The notes beneath the pieces were generated by a model. The model was not told where the DNA came from. It made no database searches and worked only from the letters and a program-made list of their open reading frames with translations. Positions 9,506-16,331 of a stretch of 35,103 bases of DNA are shown piece by piece. The stretch lies in contig HF991816.1 in assembly GCA_000431535.1 (NCBI GenBank), forward strand, positions 1-35,103, in the 5' to 3' direction. Source of the DNA: Clostridium sp. CAG:678. GTDB taxonomy: Bacteria > Bacillota > Clostridia > Oscillospirales > Acutalibacteraceae. Position 1 is the first letter of the stretch. Each line of letters opens with the position of its first letter. The translations under genes were made by a program, and so were the position numbers.

Positions 9506-10685
9506 TATTTTCTACTTCATTTTTAACGGCATCGGTTTGGCCGTCTGCAAGATAACTAAAAGAATAAATATAATAGCCGCCAACATTTGACAGATTTTCA
9601 AGATAAAGAATCTGCCTTGATATGATGTTGTTATTTTCAACAAATTCATTGATTGCGTAATCCTGGTCGGCGGACGCAAATTCATCTTCCGCTCCTGCCT
9701 TATAGAGCGGCAGTCCGACATACAGTTTTACAGCAGTGGTTCGTTCGCTCCACTCTTTAGCCGTTCTTGTAAACGGCTGCACCTCGTTATAAAATCCAAA
9801 ATAAATCTGCGGGCATATGTAATCCACAAAACCTTCTTCCGACGCCCATCGCTCTACATCGGCATATAACGTATTATAATCCGTTGAAACCTTTGATTGC
9901 GGACTGATCCCGAACTGTACCGAAGAATTGGAATCCTTAACAGCTGAATAGACACTTTTTACCATATTGGAAACATTCTCTCTTCGCCAGTCCCCCAGCG
10001 ATAATTCGCCACCTGCGGACACATACGCGGAATACTCTTTTGCATCAATCTCTTCTTTATCGGTTGGATAAAAATAATCATCAAAATGAATGCCGTCTAC
10101 GGCGTAGTTCATAACGATCTCCCGCACTCCGTTTACGATCAGTTCTGTTACGGCTTCGCTTGCCGGATTAAAATAGATCTTATCGGAAATATACACATTA
10201 CTTTTTGTATCTTCATTCTGATACCAGATCTTTGCCGGATTGTCGTTACTGAGTTCATTGATGTCATTAGACTGGGAAACTCTGTACGGGTTGATCCATG
10301 CCTCAATTCGCAGACCCAAGGCATGCGCGGCGCTGACCATAATTTCAAGCGGGTCATATTTCAGTTCCGACCCCTGTGTACCAAAGCAATACTGTGAGAC
10401 GGGAAAATATTCTGACTGATAAAACGCATCTGCGCAGGGCCTCACCTGAACCGTTACCGCGTTCAGGCCGGTATCCAAAATGATTTTAAACGCCTCTTTG
10501 ATCTTTTCTTCAAAATCCTGTGCCGTTTCACTGGAGGAAGTAAACTGCTCCAGTTCAAAATACGTCATCCAGACAGATTTGACTTGATCCGTACCGGAAG
10601 AGGACGGCTCTTTTGTATTTTCCGCTGCTGTACAGCCGGAAAAAAGAAATAACACAGAAATGATAACTGCAAATATTTTTTTCAT
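9489..10685 (-). CDS. Family 10 glycosylhydrolase-like lipoprotein (GHL10)
   Basis: A 399-residue predicted lipoprotein. The signal sequence ends in a lipobox (LFSGC, Cys18), so it should be anchored on the outer face of the cell membrane. The rest matches the GHL10 (DUF187) TIM-barrel family: SVWMTYFELEQF at the start, AVTVQVRPCADAFY, EAWINPYRVS, GIHFDDYFYP and GISPQSK. The Asp pair in FDDYFYP is a plausible catalytic site. The substrate is unknown, although the family is thought to act on glycans, possibly cell-wall related. AAAGGAAAG precedes the ATG at 10685; an extended frame upstream lacks a signal peptide. A cre-like palindrome lies about 53 bases upstream. Confidence 0.88.
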   Translation of the reverse strand: MKKIFAVIISVLFLFSGCTAAENTKEPSSSGTDQVKSVWMTYFELEQFTSSSETAQDFEEKIKEAFKIILDTGLNAVTVQVRPCADAFYQSEYFPVSQYCFGTQGSELKYDPLEIMVSAAHALGLRIEAWINPYRVSQSNDINELSNDNPAKIWYQNEDTKSNVYISDKIYFNPASEAVTELIVNGVREIVMNYAVDGIHFDDYFYPTDKEEIDAKEYSAYVSAGGELSLGDWRRENVSNMVKSVYSAVKDSNSSVQFGISPQSKVSTDYNTLYADVERWASEEGFVDYICPQIYFGFYNEVQPFTRTAKEWSERTTAVKLYVGLPLYKAGAEDEFASADQDYAINEFVENNNIISRQILYLENLSNVGGYYIYSFSYLADGQTDAVKNEVENIKNLN

Positions 10686-10737
10686 ACTTGACACTTTCCT
10701 TTGAATCTGTAAAAATAGAATAGAGTAAAATGCTATG

Positions 10738-10750
10738 TGAAACCGTTTCA
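10738..10750. promoter_or_regulatory. cre-like / LacI-family operator
   Basis: TGAAACCGTTTCA is a perfect 13-bp palindrome with a central CG and agrees at every fixed position with the catabolite-responsive element consensus TGNAANCGNWNNCA. It lies in the divergent region, 53 bases upstream of the glycosylhydrolase-like gene and 76 bases upstream of the zinc-ribbon gene. CcpA or another LacI-family regulator is the natural candidate to bind here. Confidence 0.6.
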
Positions 10751-10753
10751 AAA

Positions 10754-10820
10754 CCTTGCCCGCTACAGCAAGGCAACGATGCTGATTTAAACTACTTTTG
10801 TAACCCGAAAGGCTGTGGTG
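10754..10820 (+). other. Possible pseudoknotted 5' leader
   Basis: CCTTGC (10754-10759) pairs with GCAAGG (10768-10773). The loop region CGCTACAG (10761-10768) can pair with CTGTGGTG (10813-10820) immediately before the ATG at 10826, using two G-U pairs. This would be an H-type pseudoknot covering the weak ribosome binding site. It does not match a riboswitch class that I can name. Confidence 0.3.
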
Positions 10821-10825
10821 ATACT

Positions 10826-11116
10826 ATGGAATACAGATTAGGCAATTCAATACGCGTAAAAGACAAAGGTGATACAGACCCGATAGAATGCCCCAACTGC
10901 AAAAATACGGTGCGGTTTAAGGTGTTCAGAAATATGGATCTGCGACTGATTCCCGAATATCCGCTAATTAACGCCCAAGGTGTTTATTTTTTGATTTGCC
11001 CAAAGTGCGCATCCATCTACACCGTGGATGAAGATCAGGGCGATCTTCTTGCCAAGGGTGAAAAATATGCTGTAGGCCCCTATGACCTAAAAAAACTTAA
11101 GGAATTCAAAAAATGA
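10826..11116 (+). CDS. Small zinc-ribbon protein of unknown function
   Basis: A 96-residue protein with two CxxC knuckles (CPNC at residues 22-25 and CPKC at 58-61), which should form one zinc ribbon, and a basic C-terminus. I do not recognise a specific family or role. The frame is open further upstream to 10730, but that part covers the operator-like palindrome and the possible pseudoknot and gives an odd peptide. The ATG at 10826 with GGTGAT just upstream is therefore preferred, with moderate certainty. It overlaps the following DUF1294 gene by four bases (ATGA), so the two are translationally coupled and probably function together. Confidence 0.75.
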   Translation: MEYRLGNSIRVKDKGDTDPIECPNCKNTVRFKVFRNMDLRLIPEYPLINAQGVYFLICPKCASIYTVDEDQGDLLAKGEKYAVGPYDLKKLKEFKK

Positions 11117-11391
11117 CGCATGCGGTTGCGGCAGTTTATTTTGCCGTCATAAGTGCTGTTGCAATGATCCTGACAATAGCTGATAAACACAAGGCGGTAA
11201 AAGGAAGATACAGAATATCAGAAGATATGCTGCTGACGATTGCACTTATCGGCGGCGCTGCGGCTGAATATATCACAATGAAATGCATACGGCATAAAAC
11301 GCAGCATAAGAAATTTATGATCGGTCTGCCGCTCATGATCCTATTGCAGATCGCGCTTATCATACTTGTCTTATATATTTCAAAACTTTAA
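11113..11391 (+). CDS. DUF1294 membrane protein
   Basis: A 92-residue small membrane protein of the DUF1294 family. It has an N-terminal hydrophobic segment, the family block DKHKAVKGRYRISEDMLL (the usual DK.xA...RIPE-like pattern) followed by a glycine-rich helix GGAAAEYITMK, a basic stretch with HKTQHKKF, and a C-terminal hydrophobic helix. The function of the family is unknown. It is coupled to the zinc-ribbon gene by an ATGA overlap. A terminator begins at its stop codon. Confidence 0.85.
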   Translation: MTHAVAAVYFAVISAVAMILTIADKHKAVKGRYRISEDMLLTIALIGGAAAEYITMKCIRHKTQHKKFMIGLPLMILLQIALIILVLYISKL

Positions 11392-11419
11392 GAGGTTCTT
11401 ATGAACCTCTTTTTGTTTT
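11391..11419 (+). terminator. Intrinsic terminator, probably bidirectional
   Basis: A perfect 8-bp stem AGAGGTTC (11391-11398 with 11403-11410) and TTAT loop are followed by TTTTGTTTT on the plus strand. It ends the DUF1294 operon. On the minus strand the same stem is followed by a weaker TAAAGTTTTG and is the only candidate terminator for spoIVA. Confidence 0.88.
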
Positions 11420-11462
11420 ATGCGGTTTCCATACCAAATCAAGCACCGTAAAAGACTTTTTC

Positions 11463-12932
11463 TTAAAGAATGATACAGATCAGACCACTACAGCCTTCGT
11501 TGATTACTCGCTCAATCGTTTCCCTGAACTTGCTTCTGGCGTCATCCGGCATTCTTTCCAGTTTGCCGCGCAGTCCCTCGTTCACAAGTTCATGCAGCGA
11601 TTTGCCGAATATATCCGTTTCCCAGATCTTGTTGGGATTTTCCTCAAATTCTTTAAGCAGATACATCACCAGTTCTTGCGACTGGCTCTCGCTGCCGACA
11701 ATCGGGGCAACTTCGGTAAATGTGTTGCATTTGATCATATGGATGGACGGCGCCTGTGCTTTTAGTTTCACACCGTATCTGCCGCCTTGTTTAACGATTT
11801 CCGGCTCTTCAAGGGTCAGTTCGTCAATATCCGGCATCACGATGCCATATCCTGTTCGGTCCACTTCCATCAGTGCAGACGAGAATTTTTTGAATTTTTT
11901 TCTGATCTGCGCAAGATCGCACACCAGACGCATAAGATCTTTTTCATCTCGAATCTCATCGCCGCATTTTGAAGAAAGCACGGAATAATAATAAGTGCTT
12001 TCTATGCTGATCTTAAGGCTGATCCTGCCTGTGGCAAGATCAGAATCAGACATAAACACTTCTTCAATATCTTTATAGTCTTTTAGTTCAGATGCGAATG
12101 TTTTTACGCTTCTGATATTAGTGATCGATTTGCTGATCTCTTTCACATAAGTAAACATTGAAGTTTTAAATTCATCGTCCTGATCCAGGCTTTTGATCCA
12201 GCCCGGGAAATTCAGTTCAACGCATTTTGCCGGAAATTCATATAAAACGGTTTCCAAGATTTCATTGATCTGCTTTTCATCAAGTTCCAAGCAGTTGATC
12301 GGAATAACCGGAACATTGTATTTATCACTTAAATTCTGTGCAAGCGATACAGAATCGCTGCTTTTAGGATCCACACAGTTGAGCGCAACAACAAATGGCT
12401 TGCTGATCTCTTTCAGTTCATTAATCACGCGCTCTTCCGCCTCTTCATACTCTTCACGCGGAATACTGCTGATTGAACCATCCGTTGTAACAACAAGGCC
12501 GATCGTAGAATGCTCGTTTATAACCTTTTGCGTGCCGATTTCCGCCGCCATATTGAAGGGGATCTCTTCCTCAAACCAAGGAGTGTGCACCATGCGCGGC
12601 TGATCTTCTTCTATATAGCCCACAGAACTCGGCACAATATATCCCACGCAATCAATCAATCTGACTCTGAAATGGAGGTTATCATCCATGGAAAGTTCAA
12701 TAGCCTCTTCGGGGATAAATTTCGGTTCAGTGGTCATGATCGTTTTACCGGCAGCGCTTTGCGGCAGTTCATCTCTTGCCCGTTCTTTCTGAAACTCACC
12801 GTCAATCCGCGGTATGACAAGCGTATCCATAAACTTTTTAATAAAAGTTGATTTTCCTGTCCTTACCGGCCCAACAACGCCGATATAGATATCGCCCTGC
12901 GTCCTTTTCGAAATATCTGTATAAATACTCAT
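11463..12932 (-). CDS. spoIVA: Stage IV sporulation protein A
   Basis: The 489-residue ATPase that polymerises on the outer forespore membrane and forms the basement layer of the spore coat. The N-terminal GTPase-like domain has a Walker A motif GPVRTGKST (residues 21-29) and the switch-like RLIDCVGYIVP. The long middle and the C-terminal membrane-proximal end (GCSGLICIIL) match the family, whose B. subtilis member is 492 residues. It starts 12 bases after the sipL stop with AAGGAG overlapping that stop, so the two genes form an operon. SpoVM and SipL, its known partners in localisation and encasement, are encoded immediately upstream. Confidence 0.98.
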   Translation of the reverse strand: MSIYTDISKRTQGDIYIGVVGPVRTGKSTFIKKFMDTLVIPRIDGEFQKERARDELPQSAAGKTIMTTEPKFIPEEAIELSMDDNLHFRVRLIDCVGYIVPSSVGYIEEDQPRMVHTPWFEEEIPFNMAAEIGTQKVINEHSTIGLVVTTDGSISSIPREEYEEAEERVINELKEISKPFVVALNCVDPKSSDSVSLAQNLSDKYNVPVIPINCLELDEKQINEILETVLYEFPAKCVELNFPGWIKSLDQDDEFKTSMFTYVKEISKSITNIRSVKTFASELKDYKDIEEVFMSDSDLATGRISLKISIESTYYYSVLSSKCGDEIRDEKDLMRLVCDLAQIRKKFKKFSSALMEVDRTGYGIVMPDIDELTLEEPEIVKQGGRYGVKLKAQAPSIHMIKCNTFTEVAPIVGSESQSQELVMYLLKEFEENPNKIWETDIFGKSLHELVNEGLRGKLERMPDDARSKFRETIERVINEGCSGLICIIL

Positions 12933-12944
12933 CTGTGCAACTCC

Positions 12945-14396
12945 TTATACTCCGGGAATCAAAAGAACTCGTTTTGTTTCGCAAAAGTCTTTTGTGATTT
13001 CATTTTCTTTTTTGATCAGCTCAACGGAAGTTTTAAAAGTTTTCGCAATATCCCAGAGCCTTTCGTTTTTATCGGCAAAATACACAACAAGAGCCGGCGA
13101 TTCAAAATTACTGTTTCCTTTCAGTTCAACATCTGAAAGAATGTTGAACTGCCTGCTTTCATATTTCAGAGAAACATATGCAATGACTACCCTGACTTCA
13201 ATACTATTCTCCGATTTGATTACGAAATCAAAAGAGGTTATGTATGCCTGAATCTGACTTGAATTTGTGATTTCTATCTTCTTTTTATCAGCAATAAATT
13301 GCAATTCCCCATTCGAATCATAAATGAAAGCGCCCATTTCAACGGTATTTTCATCACTGAGCGAAACATGCAGATCCAGAATTTGTTTGATACTTACGGA
13401 TTCAAATTCAAATCTTAACGTTTCATTACTTGATTCTTTTCTCAGCTCGTAATCCGTATTCAGCTCTATCCGGGAAATTTTGTTTTCTGTATCGCATTTT
13501 AAAGAGTAGCAGTCGTCAGCAAGATCAATGCTGCACTGCCTGTAAACAATACACGCAAGATTGATATCGCCCATCAGTTCAATAACTGTCAGTTCATTGT
13601 TTTCATCCGCTTTGATTTTATAAAAAAGATTGCCGACTTTTACTTTAACCATCGGAATATCATTTTCACGTATCCCCGGTATATCCACAATGGTGCTTAC
13701 TTGCGTGCTTTTTTCGCAGCGGCGGATCTCTTCTTGCTCTCCGTCTACCGTATACAGAATCGAAAAGACAAGGTCTGTTTTTACAAGCATTTTATCTTCA
13801 ATCAGTTTTGCCTCTTGGCAAATTGCGCTTGCAAAAACATTTATGATCTTTTTTATCGTTCCGTCTGATACGGAAGTTTCATCCTCAAAATCAGACTTTA
13901 CATAAGCGGAACCCACTCTTGACACATAGGAGATCGTTTGCTTATCGATCAAGACATCATCACATGCATCAAGCATCTCTGCCGAGGTCTGCGCATAGGC
14001 GCACACGTTCAGCTGAAAGGAATTATGAATATCTACTCGGCGCTGATTGATAATCCGGCAATTGCAGTATTTATTGCAGACGCTCACATCGGCAAAAAGT
14101 TCCTGTTCATCCGTATCCACCGGAATATTTTTATCAAAATCCTCTTCAAACTCGGCACAGGATAAGCAGGCGCTGGATTCACTGATATATGTTATAAATA
14201 TTTTCGTTTTGCCGTGAACAGTGATCACGCCGTTTTGAAACACGGAATTCACAACAAAGTTATTTACGCTGCACCTGATTATCTTTAAAATATCATCATT
14301 ATAAGACTGAAGATTTTCCTGATAATCAAAATCAGCGTCTATGTTTTTGGAAAAAATGCAGCATTTTTCTTTAATTTCTGTTTTCCTGTTGTCCAT
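12945..14396 (-). CDS. sipL: SipL, SpoIVA-interacting coat protein (DUF3794 and LysM)
   Basis: A 483-residue protein with repeated DUF3794 segments (about 30-120, 155-260 and 290-410) and a C-terminal LysM domain (about 437-483, ending in RVLLIPGV). This layout is that of Clostridioides difficile SipL, the functional counterpart of Bacillus SpoVID, whose LysM domain binds SpoIVA and is needed for coat encasement. Placement directly upstream of spoIVA supports the call. It is mother-cell specific in C. difficile, and a sigma-E-like promoter is visible 28 bases upstream here. There is no signal peptide, as expected for a cytosolic coat protein. Confidence 0.93.
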   Translation of the reverse strand: MDNRKTEIKEKCCIFSKNIDADFDYQENLQSYNDDILKIIRCSVNNFVVNSVFQNGVITVHGKTKIFITYISESSACLSCAEFEEDFDKNIPVDTDEQELFADVSVCNKYCNCRIINQRRVDIHNSFQLNVCAYAQTSAEMLDACDDVLIDKQTISYVSRVGSAYVKSDFEDETSVSDGTIKKIINVFASAICQEAKLIEDKMLVKTDLVFSILYTVDGEQEEIRRCEKSTQVSTIVDIPGIRENDIPMVKVKVGNLFYKIKADENNELTVIELMGDINLACIVYRQCSIDLADDCYSLKCDTENKISRIELNTDYELRKESSNETLRFEFESVSIKQILDLHVSLSDENTVEMGAFIYDSNGELQFIADKKKIEITNSSQIQAYITSFDFVIKSENSIEVRVVIAYVSLKYESRQFNILSDVELKGNSNFESPALVVYFADKNERLWDIAKTFKTSVELIKKENEITKDFCETKRVLLIPGV

Positions 14397-14424
14397 ACTA
14401 ATGCTCCTTTTTAATTACTGCTAA

Positions 14425-14453
14425 TTGATATGCGAACAGAAAATAAAATATAA
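14425..14453 (-). promoter_or_regulatory. Sigma-E-like promoter of sipL-spoIVA
   Basis: On the minus strand TTATATT (14447-14453) and CATATCAA (14425-14432) are separated by 14 bases. The first box fits the sigma-E -35 pattern at six of seven positions, and the second keeps the CATA core of CATACAHT. Spacing and gene content support the call, but the -10 match is partial. Confidence 0.45.
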
Positions 14454-14472
14454 CAGATTTAAAAAAGAGCAT

Positions 14473-14499
14473 AAAAAAATCCCGGGAACCTGCCCGGGA
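14473..14499 (-). terminator. Intrinsic terminator after spoVM
   Basis: On the minus strand TCCCGGG (14493-14499 with 14480-14486) forms a 7-bp GC-rich stem with a 6-base loop, followed by TTTTTT. It lies 30 bases after the spoVM stop and ends the long yicC-to-spoVM run before the sipL promoter. Confidence 0.88.
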
Positions 14500-14528
14500 G
14501 ATAACCATCTTCTTTATGTTCACAAATT

Positions 14529-14609
14529 TCAATCACTCTTTTTTATCTTAAAAATCATCCTGATCAGCGGCGCCGCAAATTTCGGCGGCGTAATAACAAT
14601 TACTTTCAT
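14529..14609 (-). CDS. spoVM: Stage V sporulation protein M
   Basis: A 26-codon gene. SpoVM is an amphipathic helix that recognises the convex outer forespore membrane and recruits SpoIVA. The peptide starts MKVIVITPPKFAAPLIR. It has the same length as B. subtilis SpoVM and, from memory of that sequence, shares Pro9-Lys10-Phe11, Arg17 and the final Asp26. A basic C-terminal part follows. GGGAGG lies nine bases before the ATG at 14609 and touches the in-frame ATG at 14618, so the shorter start is right. Position is decisive too: spoVM follows thiN in B. subtilis, and here sipL and spoIVA follow. Confidence 0.9.
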   Translation of the reverse strand: MKVIVITPPKFAAPLIRMIFKIKKSD

Positions 14610-14625
14610 AAAACGCATCCTCCCA

Positions 14626-14769
14626 TCATTTCGTGCAACAAATAATTCCGAGTATTATTACTGCAATGGCCAAAATGCGGACAAGCCATTCAACAGGAAG
14701 GCATATGGTAATTGCACAACCAATGCCAAAAGCAAGCCACAAAAAATCTCTTCGGCACATTTTTTTCAT
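14626..14769 (-). CDS. Small membrane protein (47 residues) between thiN and spoVM
   Basis: A 47-residue frame with AAGGAG ten bases before its ATG. It has a charged start (MKKMCRRDF) and then two hydrophobic stretches (about 9-24 and 29-45) separated by PVEW, so it is a one- or two-pass membrane protein. It ends CCTK. The stop is eight bases before the spoVM ribosome binding site, so it is in the same transcript. I cannot assign a characterised family. The tight packing between thiN and spoVM suggests a real gene, possibly with a sporulation or membrane role, but that is inference. Confidence 0.75.
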   Translation of the reverse strand: MKKMCRRDFLWLAFGIGCAITICLPVEWLVRILAIAVIILGIICCTK

Positions 14770-14819
14770 AGTAACAACACTCCTTAAGCTGCAGCTGTTA
14801 CATTCTATGACGGAAAGAA

Positions 14820-15437
14820 TTAATCGTTACTCAAAACCAAAAGAAGAACGCCGCTCACAAAATCTATATTTACCGTGCTGTTTTTAAATTCATTGCTTTG
14901 ACCGATGGAATCAAAAGGGCTTAAAGTAAAACGATCCAGCTCATATGCCGCACCTCTTATACAGAGCCCCTGAACCGGCCCGCCGAGGGCGAAAAGTGAA
15001 AAGAACTTAAAATTACTCTTTTCAAGGGAAAAAGCCGTTTTATGCAGTGAGAGGACGCTCTTTTCACTAATGATAGAAGCCGGAATATTATTTCTAAGGC
15101 AATATTCAAGATTAACGATATTCGATAAGGTGTGATCTGCCCTGCCGCCGAGCGCACAAAAGATCTCCACAGCATCCGCGCCGCGTTTTACCGCCTCTTT
15201 GATACAGCAAAAAGTATCCGTATCATTTTTCACACTGGGAAACTGCATAATAGCAGCAGAAGTTTCCGGGCGTTTTGAAGAATCAAAATCCCCGATGATA
15301 AGATCCGGAATGATCCCGGCGCTCACACAGTTCAGGTATCCGGAATCCGCAGCGATGATAAAGGAATTTCTGTCAACATTGTCTTTTAGGAATCGCACGT
15401 CCTGACCGGGCGCACCCGCTATGATCGTTACTTTCAT
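14820..15437 (-). CDS. thiN: Thiamine pyrophosphokinase
   Basis: A 205-residue enzyme that transfers pyrophosphate from ATP to thiamine, making the cofactor thiamine diphosphate. Motifs include ADSG near the start, the nucleotide/metal site DLIIGDFDS (Asp residues at 50-52), NDTDT (71-75) and GGRADHTLSN. A C-terminal beta domain with GLCIRGAAYEL binds thiamine in this family. The ATG at 15437 overlaps the rsgA stop as ATGA. An ATG five codons earlier is possible but less typical. Its place after rsgA matches B. subtilis (rsgA, rpe, thiN, spoVM), with rpe absent here. Confidence 0.95.
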   Translation of the reverse strand: MKVTIIAGAPGQDVRFLKDNVDRNSFIIAADSGYLNCVSAGIIPDLIIGDFDSSKRPETSAAIMQFPSVKNDTDTFCCIKEAVKRGADAVEIFCALGGRADHTLSNIVNLEYCLRNNIPASIISEKSVLSLHKTAFSLEKSNFKFFSLFALGGPVQGLCIRGAAYELDRFTLSPFDSIGQSNEFKNSTVNIDFVSGVLLLVLSND

Positions 15438-16318
15438 TTTAAAATTTCCCATTCTTTAATATTTTTAACGTCTTGATACATTTTCACATAACTGTTATGC
15501 CGGCTTTCCGGAATCATTCCATTTTGAACCGCATCACAGATCGCGCATCCTTTTTCATTTATATGCGCGCATGTCGTAAATTTGCACTGCCCGAAATAAG
15601 GCTGAAACTCCCTAAAACAGTCAAACAACTCATCTTTCAGTATCGTTTCACCTTTCACAAAATCAAGGGAAGAAAATCCGGGCGTATCGGCAACATAACC
15701 GCCGCCAACTTTATAAAGCTCACAGTGGCGGGTCGTGTGCCTACCTCTGCCAAGTTTTTTACTTGTTTCGCCGGTCTTGAGCGCAAGATCCGCATCTATG
15801 GCGTTTAAGAGCGAAGATTTTCCGACTCCGGTATTGCCTGAAAACGCACTTGTTTTTCCTTTCAACAGGGGCATTACCTGATTCACACCCTCGCCGCTTA
15901 AATTATTGCACATGATCACTTTAAAACCGGCTTGTTTATATATATCTGCAAAGTGAATATAATCCACGCTGAGATCGATCTTCGTAAAAACGATGATCGG
16001 CTCTATCCCCTTATATTCGGATATGGCGGTCATTTTATCAATATTAAAAGTATTGACGGCAGGATCAACAATGGAAGATATAATAAATAACTGATCCAAA
16101 TTGGCAAGCGGAGGGCGAACAAGACTGTTTTTTCTTGGCTGAATCGTTTCAATTCTGTTCTCCGCATTGTTATTCAAAGAAATCTCTACATTATCCCCAA
16201 CAAGCGGGGTTATTTTTTTATTTCTGAAATTGCCGCGCGCTTTGCACTCATATACAGTATCGGCGGTCTCCACATAGTAGAAACCGCCAATGCCTTTTAC
16301 AATTTTTCCTGTAACCAT
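15434..16318 (-). CDS. rsgA: Small ribosomal subunit biogenesis GTPase RsgA
   Basis: A circularly permuted GTPase of about 294 residues that checks late 30S assembly. The N-terminal OB fold is followed by the permuted motif order: G4 (FTKIDL, about 111-116) precedes G1 (GNTGVGKSS, about 161-169) and G3 (DTPGFSS, about 211). The C-terminal zinc finger has Cys, Cys, His and Cys in QCKFTTCAHINEKGC. The ATG at 16318 has AAAGG upstream; a GTG two codons earlier overlaps that site. It follows prkC by about 13 bases, as in B. subtilis where CpgA/RsgA is a PrkC substrate. Confidence 0.96.
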   Translation of the reverse strand: MVTGKIVKGIGGFYYVETADTVYECKARGNFRNKKITPLVGDNVEISLNNNAENRIETIQPRKNSLVRPPLANLDQLFIISSIVDPAVNTFNIDKMTAISEYKGIEPIIVFTKIDLSVDYIHFADIYKQAGFKVIMCNNLSGEGVNQVMPLLKGKTSAFSGNTGVGKSSLLNAIDADLALKTGETSKKLGRGRHTTRHCELYKVGGGYVADTPGFSSLDFVKGETILKDELFDCFREFQPYFGQCKFTTCAHINEKGCAICDAVQNGMIPESRHNSYVKMYQDVKNIKEWEILK

Positions 16319-16331
16319 ATTCACCTTTTCG

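Noticed and set aside
10730-10825. Upstream extension of the zinc-ribbon gene to an ATG at 10730
   Set aside because: It would translate through the cre-like palindrome and the possible pseudoknot, and no ribosome binding site precedes that ATG.
14425-14787. A 120-codon plus-strand open frame opposite orf47, spoVM and the sipL promoter
   Set aside because: It runs through the spoVM terminator hairpin, has no ribosome binding site, and encodes no recognisable domain. The minus-strand small genes explain the region.
14802-14809. CATAGAAT on the minus strand, close to a sigma-E -10 box, before orf47
   Set aside because: The sequence 14-15 bases upstream does not resemble a sigma-E -35 box, so the promoter is not supported.
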